A stretch of DNA of 64,000 nucleotides from Thalassia testudinum. Taxonomy: Eukaryota > Streptophyta > Magnoliopsida > Alismatales > Hydrocharitaceae. Within the stretch, counting starts at the first letter, position 1, and the number at the start of each line of letters is the position of its first letter. The notes under the pieces were generated by a model. It was not told the origin of the DNA. It did not search any database and saw nothing but the letters and a program-made list of their open reading frames with translations. The stretch covers positions 59,387,501-59,451,500 of the forward strand of contig JAZHRO010000012.1 of assembly GCA_037157565.1 (NCBI GenBank). The letters run 5' to 3'. The position numbers and the translations under genes were made by a program. Below are positions 24,465 through 37,059 of the stretch, in pieces.

Positions 24465-25858
24465 GTGGTTGGCAGCTTGGTGCAATGGCTGGTATAACAA
24501 GTGGGGTTGCTGCTGTTGAGATGGGAATGGCTGCTGCCTAGGATACGTGTTTTGCACATTCCCGTATTGCCTGGTCTGGTAGTGTGGATCTTGATGTGGT
24601 CTCTATGAATTACCAGCCCAGGAGAAGTTCAGATGCTGGCGCCAACCAGGGTTATACGTCTCTGAATATGGGTTATTACGCCCGTACCCTTGGATAGCAC
24701 TGACATCCTCGTAGGCGGAAGATGTTTAAGACGTAAATCCGTCAAGGGGATACGCATTATAGTTTGCAGGTGGTGCGTAACCCTGGTCATAAGGTGCAAG
24801 ATCTGGATTGTTTATGGGATCCTGATATGCGGGATCTCGTAAATACGAAGAAGATGCATCCCGAGTGAGTAGATTAACTTGAGCAGGTGGGGCTCAGGGT
24901 GCATAGGAGGGTCTTGAGGCGGCAGAGCTCAAGTCAGATTGACCCTGATTGATCTGGTCAATCTTTTTCTCGATTAAGTTTGTTCTATCTAGCTGCTTGA
25001 CGATGATATCCATGTCGTCTCGAATAGACTCGGTGTGAGCCTCGTGGACACCAACCCGCTGCTGACCAGGCTGCTGGAACTGGTTCATAGATGCGGCATT
25101 CATCGAGTTCTCCATTAATGATTCGAATAGCTTAAATGCACTGTTCTTATCTTTTGCGAGAAAATTCCTACCGCTAGATGCATCGGCCAGATACCGATGT
25201 GTGTCATCCAGCCCATGGTAAAAAATCTGAGCTAAGTGCCATCTAGGTATACCATGATGCGGGCATTTTCGGAGAAGGTCGTGAAATCTGTCCCATGCTT
25301 CGTGTAACTTCTCCCCAGCTCCCTGGGATTAAGTCGTGATTGCGTGTCGCATTGCATTTATTCGACCGATTGGGAAGAACTTTTGTAGGAATTCACATCG
25401 TAATTCTGGCCAGGTTCCAATTGGCTTCCCAATGGTCTTGAACTGGTTGAAGCTTTGTCCCTCAGAGAGAACGGGAAAAGCTTCATCAGAACAATCTCGA
25501 GATCAATATTCCTGGGTCGAATCATTTTAGTGAGTCGACTCAGGTCCTTTAAGTGCTGGAACGGATCTTCGCTTGAGTTCCCGTAGAAATGAGTGCTGAT
25601 TAACCCAATTACATTGGGCTTGAGCTCAAACACGTCTCCGCCTGCGGGAATTTTGACAAGAGGTGCGGCAATTTGTGCCGCTGGGTCGTAGAAATCCCGC
25701 AGTTCTCACGGCGGGTGCTGCATCCTGTCAAGTGCCATCAGAATGCGATCCATGCTCTGCTGATGCCACTCCTCAGATTTGGCGTCCCGGGCTTCCAGAC
25801 GAGCCATTGGTTCTAGATTCTCGATGTCCTGACCCGGTCTAAGTCCAGGATTTGCCAT
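24465..25858 (-). pseudogene. Element B gag, 5' part
   Basis: Starts at MANPGLRPGQDIENLEPMAR (25858) and runs left to the element C insertion. Visible blocks: a short helix-rich N-terminus, then GGDVFELKPNVIGL and FYGNSSEDPFQHLKDLSRL (25358-25633), the signature of Athila-type gag, then HRYLADASSG-like and a Q-rich tail near 24480-24560. Stops and frame changes interrupt it (for example near 25330). Gag forms the particle in which reverse transcription occurs. An upstream in-frame M at 26011 is possible but has no gag-like sequence. Confidence 0.75.
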
Positions 25859-27498
25859 GGTGGCTCTTGGAGTAGAAGAAATGAGGGGAGAAGATGGTCC
25901 AGGCGAGGTGACTCGCCTCCTTGGGAGTGGCTCCCAAGGTCCAACCAAGTGAGGTCGAAGTGACCTTCCTTGCATACACCACCCAACCCCTAGGTTGGTG
26001 TAGCCAAGCAAGACAAGGCTAAGGCCCTGTCAATCAAATGGTCCTTATAGATCAGGTGATCAGATTTTTCGTTAGAAATTTGAATTTCTGAAGATAAGTT
26101 CATCGTTCAACCGACTGAAAGTGATTCCCGCCTCTCAAGCTAACCCAACCAGTCTGGTTACGGGGGGACTAAGGGGAAGGTTCTTCCTTTGGCTTACGCC
26201 TCCGATTCCGTTGACCCCCGAGCCGCGGTCATTTGACACTACCCCGCAAACTAAGTCACTAGGTTTGGCAAGAGAGATTAAAAACACCCAGTAGTATGAC
26301 AACGAACTCGATTTGATTTCATGTTTTAAAATTAACTTTTAACCCATTTTCTTCAGTGGGGTTTGTGGTGAGTGGCCCACAAGGTGACCAAGCTCACCGG
26401 CTAACTAGACTTGATTAATTTTAGGTTAGCGAAAAGTATGGTCTTTAGTTGTAACCCTAAAGATTCAACCAAAGTTGCACTTCTAGGGTTTTTCTTTTTT
26501 TTGTTTCAGCAGACCACAAAAGTAATGTTTGTTCTCTGATGATAATTGGAATCCAATTAATTTGAAATTTTGTAAGTAGATTCCTTTTTCAATTAGCTTT
26601 CCAGAGAATATTTTTTTGGAATTTTTACTGTATCAACCGAATTTTTAGGGAATTTTGAATATCAGGGGATCAGATCTGGAATTTTACCTCCTAGTCGATT
26701 TTTTGCTTTGAAACAGTAGCAAATGACCTTCAAAAATTTGGAAAAAATACGAAAAATAAAGCCAATGAGATCATCTTTCAAAATCCACCATTTTTAGTCA
26801 AAACAGATTCATGGATTGCTCGAAATCTCTTTTTGAAATTTGAAAAATTTTGAATCTGGGTCAGTCTGACCCCCATACACTTTGCGAATTTTTTAAAATT
26901 ATATACTTGGAATTTTTTCAAAAGAACGGTGGCGTTTGAAAGATGGTTTTAAAATGAAGGTTTGGCCCCAATTTTTGAATTTTTTGCTTACTATTTTTTG
27001 GCAATTGAATTTTTAAGTTAGACTTGAAATCTGGCCGAAAATCAGAAGATGGTAGAAAAGCTTTTAAAGAGGTTTAAACTTAAAATCTAAGCTTTCCACC
27101 AAAAAGATTTTTTTTTTCCAAAACTTTTGCACGTTTTTTTTTTTTCAAAAAGAAGTTTTTCAAAAGATTCAAAGAAAATATCTTTTTTTCTTCTTTTTTT
27201 TCCAAACTAACCTATGATTCGAAAGGAACCCTAATCTAGATTTTTTTTGAAAAGTTTTGTTTTGTATTTTTGTTTTATTTTTTTTTTCAAGACAATGAGT
27301 AAAAAAACTTTCAAAGGAAATTGTAGAAAGTAAAACCTAATCTAAAAATACGATGATGTGCACCTGGATTTGTTTTCTGCGCTCGTTGTGTGCGCAGATC
27401 CCGTTCTTTTCCCGTTTTTCCTGCACAACAAAAATAAAGTAGGGGCAAATTCGTCAGTGATGTTTTAAAAGATCGAACACAAAGATAATGACATTGCC
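25859..27498 (-). other. Element B leader (5' untranslated)
   Basis: About 1.6 kb from PBS to gag. Contains long T-runs and purine-poor low-complexity DNA at 27100-27300. No ORF longer than about 60 codons that looks coding. The part at 26130-26220 is shared in reverse with the leader of C. Confidence 0.55.
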
Positions 27499-27515
27499 TC
27501 CCCGGTAACGGCATC
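27499..27515 (-). promoter_or_regulatory. Primer-binding site of element B (degenerate, tRNA-Asp)
   Basis: Plus strand reads TCCCCGGTAACGGCATCA; the sense strand is TGATGCCGTTACCGGGGA. It matches the tRNA-Asp 3' end with two or three changes and lies 3 nt from the LTR end at 27519. Confidence 0.7.
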
Positions 27516-29084
27516 ATTTGACTGAATCCGTTCTCGCGCATTTGAAAGTCATTGGAATCGTAGTATAGTCGCACAAAAATGTTCGTCAAAAATAAGCTTG
27601 TAAAAATTATGAGACTTGAGGCCCGTTCGTTCGTCTCTGGGAGGCGTTTGTGCAAACCTGAAATCGATCTTCTATCGCTCTACTTTATTTGGAATCGCAT
27701 GACAGTTCATTATTATTACGTATTTAAGTACGACATGCTTAGTTGCGAAATAGATAAATAAGTGAAAACAAGAAACTTGAATCATGCAAAAAGAATGGCA
27801 ATCAACAAGCTCATGGTGATTTCAACATAGATATATATATAAATGCATTTTCATTCATTCCATTGGAGAATTGTTTGCAACAAGAACTTTAGAGGAAAGC
27901 TTGTATATAAATGCTTGAAATGGAAATCTGGCTACTAGAAAATGACTGCATATTAGAATCAACGGGAGGATTTCGCATGCATCATTGGGGGAGAAGTTAA
28001 GACTATGCTACTAAGCAGTAATAAAAGCAGTAACAATTATGGAGAGCATAAACTAAATGTAGTAGAATAAAGGGCATTCAGGGGTGGTCCCCAATGGCCT
28101 TGGAGTGGTCGGGAGGAGAATGAGGGGCAGCCAATGTAGCTTAGGCCGACCCTTGGAGAGAGGGAGGATTGATCCAGCATCCTGGCATGGTGTCCTTCAT
28201 GGTGGTGCTCAGCTCGTGGAGATGGAGTGGAGACGGTGGTGGCTAGCCTAAGTGGAGGTGGATGGAGCCAAGCAAGTATGGCCAAAAAGTGGATGGGTGC
28301 AAATGGCCACCCCTTAGTTCTTTCTATAAACCTAAGGGAAGCTCCCTAGAGAATTATGGAATTCTCTAGAGAGGCCTATGGTGGGAGCTCGTGGGAGAGT
28401 GAGAGAGAGAGGGTGGATGGTGGTTTTTAGATCCACCAAATGTGGATCTAAAAATTGAATGGCTCTTGGTTGCTAATTTTGGCAACCAAGGCAACAACAC
28501 ATGGTAGAGAGTTCTAGAGAACTCTAGGCTAGGTATTTTCGTGTGGATGGTGTGTGTGGGTGTGTGTGGGTCGAAACTTAGGTGGCTAGGTTGATTAGGT
28601 TAGGTTCTAGTGGGTTTAGGTCAAGGTATGTCTCAAATTAGGGTTATAAACCCTAATTCACTAAGGTAAAGTGCAATTAAACTTAATACAAGTTTAATTG
28701 GGTGTGTGAAAACTTAATTGAGAGTAAAATAACTCAATTAAGTCAGGTCTAGGTCAATTGGACTCTCACTAAGTCCAATTGGACAGTGTGTGCTGAGATC
28801 AGGGCTCAATTGGACTCAATGAGTCCAATTGAATAGGCTGATGGAATTGACTAAGATCCAAGTCAATTAGGTTTAGTGAGGACCTAGTTAGGTCCTTAGG
28901 GAGGTCTAGAGGTGATGTACTAGGGTTAGGACACCTTAATTTAGGTTCCTATGGGGTTGGAATTGGGTTTAGGGACCTAGAGATCCAAGATAAGGCTTGA
29001 ATCTCAAAACAGGAACTAGAGAGCAGTATCAGGCGTCTAATAATAGTGTCAGACGTCTTATACTCAGAAATCAGAAGTCCAGAC

Positions 29085-30871
29085 TGTTGGTGCTAGAGCA
29101 CCACGATCATTTATTTTGATGATAACAAAACACGTGTTATTTAACATTTGCAATTTGAGTCCTAGATTTCAGGTCAATTGCAAATGAGGACGTGTTTAGA
29201 CGGAGTTCGAGCTCGCATCCAGGACGGATTGGAGGAGCTTGACGGAAAATAGAGGAGGTTCGCGTGGAGCGAAAGATTGGAGATGGAAGACAAGAAGAAT
29301 AGGATAGATTCTTTTTTATCCTTTCATGTATCTCTTGTATTTATTTTCTTGCTCTTTATTTTTCTTAGACATTATGTTAAAGAGCCTCAAAGAACCCTAA
29401 CAGTAGTCCTAGGAACACCTGCACAACCCTAGGATACGTAGGTTTTCTGTAGAACACTTAGAAAACCAATATAGGGTTAAAACTGACTTTCCAGACGTCT
29501 AATTCACGAATCAGACGTCTGATAAAGGATTTTAAGACGTCTGACTGTTGTTTCAGACGTCTGATAACTGTTAGGCTGGACATAGTTAGTTCTGTTTGAT
29601 GAATTCAGACGTCCAGACCTTATACCAGACGTCTTAGGAGACGTCTGATGACTTTGCCAGACGTCCAGTTAGTGGACCGTTGGCTGGCTTAGAAGACACT
29701 CAAGAATATGACCGTTAGAGCCTTATCAGACGTCCATAGGACTTCACAGACGTCTGATAAATGACCGTTTTGCCTCGGCTGACCCAAAATCTCTTCTCAG
29801 AGATTTTCTAGCCGTTGCAACGTTTGGAAATCAATTCCCACGGTAAAAGTAGGTTTCCAGACGTCCAGACTTAGTGCCAGACGTCCTCTATGTCGTCTGA
29901 TGGACTTGTACAAAAACCCTGTTTAGATCTGATTCAAGTCAGGGAGAAACCCGCATAGAATCAGACGTCTGACCTTGGAATCAGACGTCTTAAAGTGGCC
30001 TTCCAGACGTCTGATGCCAGAGTTAGACGTCTGATAACCCTGTCAAATGCAATCATTGTCCTGATTTCGGCCTGATTCTCTTGGGCTTTGCACCCAACGG
30101 CTATGGAAGCTTTTCCAAGCCTTCCAAAGCCTTCCTAAGGCCTCTATAAATAGAGGGGAACCTTTGTAACACAAACACAATAAGAGACACTTAGAAAAAC
30201 ACTTGGATACACTTAGACACACAAGATATACACCTAGAGAGACATATACACACTAAGACAAACACTTTGCAATACACTAAGATCAAGTATTTCCACTCTC
30301 TTGTGTCCAAGAAGCACTTGCTCTCCAAGCTCAAGCTCCATCATCTTGAGAGCTAAATTCAGTTTGCGCGCCCGCTCTCCCGCCGTAGATAACGAGAGCG
30401 ACGTAGCGCCATCGCGTCGCACACGCACCGCGTCATCGTCGACGCACTCCTTGCAAAAGGGAGTTTCCTATTTCCTATAGAAGCTAGGTTTAATTTTTGT
30501 TGGCTCTATAGGACTGCTATTTTATTTTATCTTTGTATTCTGGTTGGGTATTCGCTTTGCGAATTCCCGTCTCCTTCGTGGGACAAAATCCTTCTCGTGG
30601 AGAGAAGGGGTTGAGGAACGCTACCCTCGTACTTGTAGCGTGGTTGTACTGAGGTTGAATCACCCTCGTTCAAAGTGATTCGTTTAGTGGATTTTGATCA
30701 ACTTGGTTGATCGGAAAATCCTAACTCGAGAGGGTTAGGTGGTGGTTTTCACCCGGTTTGGGTTTCCACCTAAAAATACCTGTGTACATTGTGCGATTGA
30801 TTTTTGTGAGATTGCTTTATATTTTTATTTCCGCATATTTTTACGTCACCCCTCCTAGAAGGGAACTTTCA
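29085..30871 (+). mobile_element. Solo LTR I, Copia type (SIRE/Maximus-like)
   Basis: 1787 bp, TGTTGGTG...AACTTTCA, with CAGAC on both sides (29080-29084, 30872-30876); removing it restores continuity with the other B LTR (compare 9713-9730). The start and the 'cacccctcctagaaggg..ctttca' end are typical of SIRE/Maximus-like Copia LTRs. TATA box CTATAAATA at 30144-30152. About 16 AGACGTC copies lie in 29490-30040. No internal region, so it is a recombination remnant. The 64-codon minus ORF at 30234-30428 is not coding. Confidence 0.88.
30144..30152 (+). promoter_or_regulatory. TATA box of Copia solo LTR I
   Basis: CTATAAATA inside CCTCTATAAATAGAGG, about 1.06 kb into the LTR, followed by an A/C-rich leader (ACACAAACACAATAAG). 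Upstream 650 bp carry the dense GACGTC motif cluster, so the cluster lies in U3. Confidence 0.7.
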
Positions 30872-31498
30872 CAGACTTGTTGTCTAGACGTCCAATCAGA
30901 GTTAGGAGGGATTTTGGGTTCTATTTTGGGTATTCTGCAGAAATTGGACGTCTGACAAAGTGTTTGGACGTCCAATAACACTGCAGAAGTGGGTTTGAGG
31001 TGTGCGGGAGATTGCTAAAGGTCCTGGACGTCCTATAACTTATCTGGACGTGCAGATATGGGTTGGAACTAGGGTTTTAGGGCTTCCTATGATACGGTGA
31101 CCTAATCTAAGGGTGGCTAGGGCTTGGGGAGGTCTCTAGTCTATCCTAGGGCTAGGATGGACCTAAGCTCTTCACATTTTACTGCTTTATTCCTACTTAG
31201 TAGAATAGCAAACCTTAACTCCCTTACATCATTATACCTACACCTAATCTAAGTCTTCTGCTCCAGCTGTACTGCAACACCCATTATTCCTGATCTAGCT
31301 TCAGATCCAGCTCCTGATCAGCTTATTCCTTACAATCGACATAATGCACTTAATTAGCACATTATAACATTATTTTATGCATTGCTAGAAGAAAGCAGTA
31401 AAGATGCAGATAATGCTTATGCATGCATGAATTACCCTACTTATGCTAAGTTCTAGCCTAATTTAGGTTAATTAAGGCCTATGATTGCTGCGCAATCA

Positions 31499-32612
31499 AG
31501 CTCCTGCTGGTACGACGTGGCGCGGCAGAGATGGCGGAGTTAACCCTGCCACTGGTTCGGTGGCAGGGCGACGAGAGAGGAGAGGAAGAGTCGCCGGAAG
31601 CTCTGGCAGTTGGTCAGAGTTGGTGGGAGATGAATAGGAGGGAGGATCTCAGGCAAATCGAAGCTTGAAGGATCTGGCTGAGTGTGCCGCTCCTTAAATA
31701 GGTGAAGGCCGGTCGTGAGGCGCGGGAAAGCGGCGGGAAGAACCTCACTGGAGGTATGGAAGACGTAGACCCATACCTCTCGCACGTTCGCATGAGAGGT
31801 ATGGTGATCAACAGGGCATGGGGGCCAGCCCATGCGATAGGGGGCTTCGCAAGGATCTCCCCTTTCAAATCTGGGGTCGGCTCCCCATGCATGCGCGGGG
31901 CCATCCTCTGCATAAAGTCGCTGGAGGTATGTCCTGCGCAGCAGGTGGTAGAAGGACCGGATTGAAGAAAATGACAGGAAAGTTAGGGGGGCCTTTGTAA
32001 GAGTTTCAAAAAGTTGAGGGTCTGAAAGTAATTTTGAAGATTAAATTGCAAAGTAGGTCAAGACGACCTTTCCATAGGTCTAAATTTTGGTATCAACCTA
32101 ATTTGGACCTAAGGAATCCAATGGCGAAGTTAAATTTTTGGTTTGACCACGTTTGACTTTACATTTTACATAAATACCCAAATTTGGTCAAAAATTGGTT
32201 ATGGTCATCAATCTAGGTCAAAACAGGTTCCAACGGCCAAATTGAATGTTCTAAACCCTAGAGGATATTTTTCCATGAATTTTAGAAGGTTTAGTTAATT
32301 TTTATCTTGCTTGGAACCTTATGAATTAAAGTGGATTTGTTTTACGGTTACAGAATGTCATTTAATTTCCAAATTTTGTCATAATCCTTTTCTGACCAAA
32401 CCATCCCACTTTTTCTCTTATTAAGTCCACTTGACCTAAGTCTATGCCCTTAGAAATCCTGTTCATGCATTACAATGGTAAAATTGCAGTTTTATCCCTT
32501 GTGTCTTGTTTTATTCTCAAATTAACAATTTCTTGAATTAGGCCTTCCCTTAGGTTATGTAAGAGCTTTTGTTTACTTTATCAGGTTAGGGTTCATGATG
32601 AGGTTCTTATCA
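31499..32612 (-). repeat. Element A 3' LTR, proximal part (U3 end)
   Basis: Aligns with 46611-47742 of the 5' LTR. It ends GTTCTTATCA next to the PPT. Its other part is 7281-8774, 22.7 kb away because of element B. Confidence 0.88.
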
Positions 32613-32651
32613 TATCCCCATGCCTAGCTTTTGCTTGTCCCTTAGCAAAAT
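32613..32651 (-). promoter_or_regulatory. Polypurine tract and adjacent hairpin of element A
   Basis: Sense strand: CTAGGCATGGGGATA touching the 3' LTR, preceded by TTTTGCTAAGGGACAAGCAAAA (stem TTTTGCT/AGCAAAA). Same design as in B, C and D. Confidence 0.75.
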
Positions 32652-34195
32652 ATTAAGGTTTTAACATCTGCTCTAGACCAAGAATTCCATTTACTAATTT
32701 TGATAAGTGCTTTTTCTTGTCTCTTTGATTAGGTCAGAATGCCAACCATGGGCCTAAAGGTACTCTAGTACCAACCAAGATCCAGATCTATCTAACTTTA
32801 CCCTCAGTCCTTAGCAAAGATTTTTAAGGCCTGTAGAAACTACCCTAAGGTTCAATGGACTCTGTGGTTAAAACACCCGTGCTTGAGACATTTTTAGCCT
32901 TGATTCAGTTTGCAATGCGTTTTGTAAGAGAGACAGAGGATTTATTTGTTTGGAGAGTTTTCTCTCTCTTTTCTTTTTAATTCTAGCTTAGTATTGGCTT
33001 CATAACACGGTCTGTATCGGATTCCTCGTTCCCATCATCAATCCTCAAAGGTTCCTGCCAATCGATGCTTCGAGATAGCACCGCCCATGATTATCCCCAG
33101 AACCCTAGTTTTCGAGATTTCGAGATAATCCCGCCCATGGCATTTCGTGGCCGAATTCAGACCCTGGCAATTGACATTTCGTGATAATATCATCCATGGA
33201 ATCTGAACCAGCAGAGTGCTTACATGCCCCCAGTAGGATATGTAAATATCCTATGAGACAAGCACCGAGGAGACGATATGTTGTTATGCATCTTCGAGGG
33301 GAATTTCCCACCTCTCCACGCCGGGAACTCGTCCAAATCAATTTGTGTTGATCGTCCGCTCCTAATCTAGGTGACATTTTCAGATCATTTGAAACACTTC
33401 TGCGTGATTTTGATATTTATGCTCACTGAACCAGACTGTGTGTGAATTGGGGTGTTTAGGTTACCGAGTCCCGTAAATCAAAGGTCAGTTAACGAGGTCG
33501 AATACTCCCTAAGCCTTAGACCTAATACTTAAGCTTTTCATTTTCCTCAACCTCTTGAGGAATATCTAAATCTTAATGGGTACTACGAGTCTAGCCAAAA
33601 AGGCCTAAGGTTAGTGTTCTTACTAATCTTCTTGTGTTTCTTTAGCACTTTCTCTTTACTTTTCTTTTGATGTGGTCTAGAACTTTGGTTAATTCCTTAA
33701 TTTCTTACTAATGACTAGCTCTTCTTTTTCATTTTGTGCTCCTTTTTAGCATTTTGCTCTTTTCCTCCTCCTTTTGTAAAGCAGAAAATTTCTTCCCTCC
33801 CTTTTTTTTTTGTTCTTTTTCAAAAAAATTTTTAATTTTTTTGGTATTTTTGACATATGTGATTTTTTTGTTGAAACTTTTTCTTGTTATGAGTTTTATT
33901 GCACTTTCATACCCCCCCATGCCTAAGGTTTGTAATGTCCTCATTGTACATTAGGTGGGTTTTTATTCAGCTTGGTTCATGCATTAGGACAAGTATTGGG
34001 TGAGTGGATGGGTCAAGGTGTCTGTTGTGGACGATTTCTAATCTCAGGTACGAGTAATTGAGATGGAGTCGGCTGTCTTAAAGGATGAACCTAAAGTGCA
34101 AAGAAATGTCAGAAAAGGTTTTGGGTTTTCAAAAGAATGACGGGCTGCCTCCCGTTAAGCGCTGAGTTTTACGCCATTGGTTGGGCGCAATGAGC
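32652..34195 (-). other. Element A 3' untranslated region with second polypurine tract
   Basis: No coding sequence. Sense strand shows ACAATGAGGACATTACAAAC followed by CTTAGGCATGGGGGGGTA (about 33910-33927), the upstream PPT copy. The whole stretch aligns with 53571-55010 of element D, including the palindromic 'gagatttcgagataat' repeats at 33070-33190. Confidence 0.65.
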
Positions 34196-35500
34196 TCAGG
34201 GAGAATGGAGGATAAATGATGACTCAGGCAAATCTGTATTGGTCACGTCAATGAACGGTTTGAGTCTTTGACTGTTCACGATGAAAGGTTCGGAATCGTG
34301 GCTGAGTGGACTGATCTCGATGGCTCCATTTCCAAAGATCTGTCGGACAAGATATGATCCGATCCACTTGGATCGCAGTTTTCCAGGGAACAATTTAACT
34401 CAGGCATCAAAGAGTAGGACCTTCTGACCAGGGTGAAAGATCTTTCTAGATATGTGCTTGTGATGAAAGGCTTTAACCCGTTCTTTGTAGATTCGCGAGT
34501 TTTCATACGCATCAAGGCGTAATTCATCAATCTCGCTTATCTGAAGCTTTCTGTGGGTTCCAGCCTTAGAAAGATCTAGGTTGCAGTTCTGTACTGCCCA
34601 ATAGGCTTTATGCTCCAATTCGATGGGAAGGTGACACGCCTTCCCATACACTAGTCTAAAAGGAGACATGCCTAATTGGGTCTTGTGGGCGATCCTATAA
34701 GCCCGTAAAGCTTCCGAAAGTCGGGATGACCAGTCCTTCCTGTCAGGTCGAATTGTAACCTGTAGGATTCTCTTGATCTCCTGATTTGATAGCTCAGCTA
34801 GACCATTAGTCTGGGGGTGATAAGGAGTAGAGATTCAGTGCGACACCCCGTATTTGGTCATCAGTGATGTGAACTGAGCGTTGGTAAAATGGGTCCCTCC
34901 ATCAGAAATGATGCTCGAGGAATCCCGAACCATGAGAAGTTATTATGATGAATGAATTTGATAACGATCTTGTGATCACTGGTTCAGGTCGGAATGGCTT
35001 CGATCCATTTGGACACGTAGTCAACAGCAAGTAAAAATGTATTCGAAGCCGTCCGAGATAGGGAAGGGCCCTATAAAATCAAATCCCCCAGATATCAAAA
35101 ATCTTGCATACGAGAATTGGCTATAAAGGCATCATGTCGCGATGGCTCATGTTGCCCAAAGTTTGGCAACGGCTGCATGCCTTATAGTGACTGTATGCAT
35201 CCTTGAAGATAGTGGGCCAGTAAAAGCCACACTGGAGGATTTTCGATGAGGTTTTATGCCCAGAAAAATGGCCACCACATCCCTGGTCATGGCAGAAAGA
35301 GAGTATGTCATTGATTTCGACCTCCGAGACACATCGCCGGATAATTTGGTCAGCACCTATGCGGAATAAGTACGGGTCTTCCCAAATGTAATACTTGTCA
35401 TCGGAACGCAATTTATCTTTCTTGGCCTTTGGCCAATCAGACGTGATCTGATGTAATGCCAAATAGTTTACTATATCAGCAAACCATGGAAGCCCAGTAC
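34196..35500 (-). pseudogene. Element A integrase (Athila type), broken
   Basis: The zinc-binding HHCC module is intact in the frame 35121-35651: H121, H128, C159 and C162 of that 176-codon frame (CHDQGCGGH ... CSRC). The catalytic core left of it has stops and frameshifts (around 35095, 34985, 34900 and 34840). The C-terminal part (34400-34669) has MSPFRLVYGKACHLPIELEH and DAYENSRIYKERVK, and 34196-34393 has FPGKLRSKWIGSYLV, all hallmarks of Athila integrases. No chromodomain follows. Integrase inserts the cDNA into the genome; this copy is dead. Confidence 0.88.
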
Positions 35501-35930
35501 CAATAGTCAGAAGGTGCTCATCAGGAAAATGCTCTGTGATGGGTCCAGAAGGGTCGATGATCTCAGAAGGAAGGCGGGACAAGTGGTCAGCTACCACGTT
35601 CTGTCTTCCCGCTTTGTTGCGAATCTCGAGGTCAAATTCTTGCAACAGCAAGATCCATCAGATTAATCGAGGTTTCCCGTCCTTCTTCGCAAGGAGATGC
35701 CTCACACCTGTGTGATCCGAGTAGATTATAACGTGGGAACCCAGGAGATAAGACCTGAATTTTTCAAGGGCAAATACTATAGTTAGCAGCTCTTTCTCCG
35801 TAACTGTGTAGTTACGCTGAGCCTCGTCAAGTGTCTTGCTAGCGTAGTAGATGACCACGGGTTTCCCATTAATCTTTTGCCCTAGAACTGCTCCTACAGC
35901 GAAGTCAGATGCATCGCACATGATCTCAAA
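35501..35930 (-). pseudogene. Element A RNase H domain
   Basis: Residues 127 onward of the frame 35658-36308 carry the RNase H acidic residues in order: FEIMCDASDFAVGAVLGQ (D), TVTEKELLTIVFALEKF (E), HVIIYSDHTGVRHLL (D). It removes the RNA template during cDNA synthesis. After GKPRLI a stop codon replaces the expected R before WILLLQEFDLEI, where the next frame (from 35651) continues in register. Confidence 0.88.
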
Positions 35931-36820
35931 GGGTTGAGACCAATCAGGGGACTGTAGGATCAAGGCTTGGGTAACTCGGTCACGAAGGATTTCAAAAGCT
36001 TGAGTGCATTCCTTGGAAATCTCAAAGGGTACATCCTTGGAGAGAAGAGTGGTCAGGGGGCACGCGATTTTTGAGAAATCTGGGATGAAACGACGGTAAA
36101 AACCGACGTGCCCCAGAAAAGATCGGATGTCCCTGATTGAGCTAGGCATAGGGAGTTTGGAAATCAGGTTAACCTTGGCTCGATCCACTTGGATGCCCCT
36201 CTCAAAAATCAAATGTCCCAGGACGATCCCCTCAGGTACCATAAAGTGGCTCTTTTCCCAGGAAAGAACCAAATTTACGTCAATGCATCGCCTGAGTATA
36301 TGAACCAAGTGCCGGAGGCAATCGTCAAATGATGCCTTGAGAAGTCATCCATGAAGACTTCCAGATAATCACCTACCATATCAGAGAATATGACAAGCAT
36401 GCACCGCTAAAAAGTCATGGGTGCATTGCAGAGACCGAAAGGCATCCTTCGGAACACGTATGTCCCGAAGGGGCAGGTGAACGTGGTCTTCTCTTGGTCT
36501 TCTGGATGAATCGCCACTTGGTTGTAACCGGAGTACCCGTCAAGAAAGCAGAAGAATCTATTTCCCGCTAGTTTTTCGAGAATCTGATCAATAAACGGTA
36601 GTGGGAAATGATCCTTCTTCATGGAGGCATTGAGTCTTCGGTAATCTATGCAGACTCTCCACGAGTTGGCTATACGGGTAGGTATGACCTCTCCGGTTTC
36701 AGTTGTGACAGTGGTGAGCCCTGCTTTCTTAGGCACAACCTTGATTGGGCTCACCCAGCGACTATCAGAGATCGGGTAGATGATCCCTGCATCTAACCAC
36801 TTAATGATCTCCTTTTTCAT
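35931..36820 (-). pseudogene. Element A reverse transcriptase, broken
   Basis: Frame 36407-36820 covers the fingers and palm start: SRWVSPIKVVPKKAG, WRVCIDYRRLN, HFPLPFIDQILEKLAG, FFCFLDGYSGYNQ, TTFTCPFGTYVFRRMPFGLC. After APMTF a TAG interrupts, then VGDYLEVFMDDFS gives the catalytic box in the FMDD form used by Athila elements, followed by a frameshift before the thumb (36308 leftwards, VLSWEKSHFMVPEGIVLGH, RSFLGHVGFYRRFI). Two lesions, so inactive. Confidence 0.9.
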
Positions 36821-37059
36821 GACCTCCTACAGATTAGGGTTCAAACGTCTCTGCATCTCACGTGAAGGTCATGCACCCTCTTCGGAATAGATGTGGTGTG
36901 TGCAATAAGAGGGACTTATTCCAGTCAAATCATCGAGAGTCCAACCAATGGCTCTACGATGTTGCTAGAGAATAGTAATCAGACGGGATTCCTAATTAGG
37001 GGTGAGTCTGGAGTTTATAATCACAGAAAGTGTTTGATTGGAACCCAAAAAGACATATT

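Larger units (their letters stand above)
8775..31498 (-). mobile_element. Element B: Athila-like element with gag and protease but no RT-RNase H-integrase
   Basis: Minus-strand element inserted in the 3' LTR of A. 5' LTR 27519-31498 (interrupted by Copia solo LTR I), PBS about 27499-27515, gag 24465-25858 and 13507-14118 (split by element C), protease 12904-13506, one further ORF, then PPT 10356-10369 and a truncated 3' LTR. Sequence like A's post-integrase region (compare 12300-12345 with 34165-34200) follows about 500 bp after protease, so the polymerase domains are absent rather than decayed. The left junction is a deletion and no TSD is left. Confidence 0.85.
27519..31498 (-). repeat. Element B 5' LTR, interrupted by Copia solo LTR I
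   Basis: About 2.19 kb of LTR after removing 29085-30876. The U3 start TGATTGCGCAGCAATCA (31482-31498) is a perfect 7-bp-stem palindrome. CGTAGTATAGT (27559-27569), 44 nt from the PBS, matches the 5' region of tRNA-Asp. Motifs of the AGACGTCT type occur at 29033-29060 and 30888-31050. Confidence 0.88.

Noticed and set aside
29490..30040. Regular array suggesting CRISPR or satellite
   Set aside because: The GACGTC words are only 8-12 bp, irregularly spaced, and the context is a plant LTR with TSDs.
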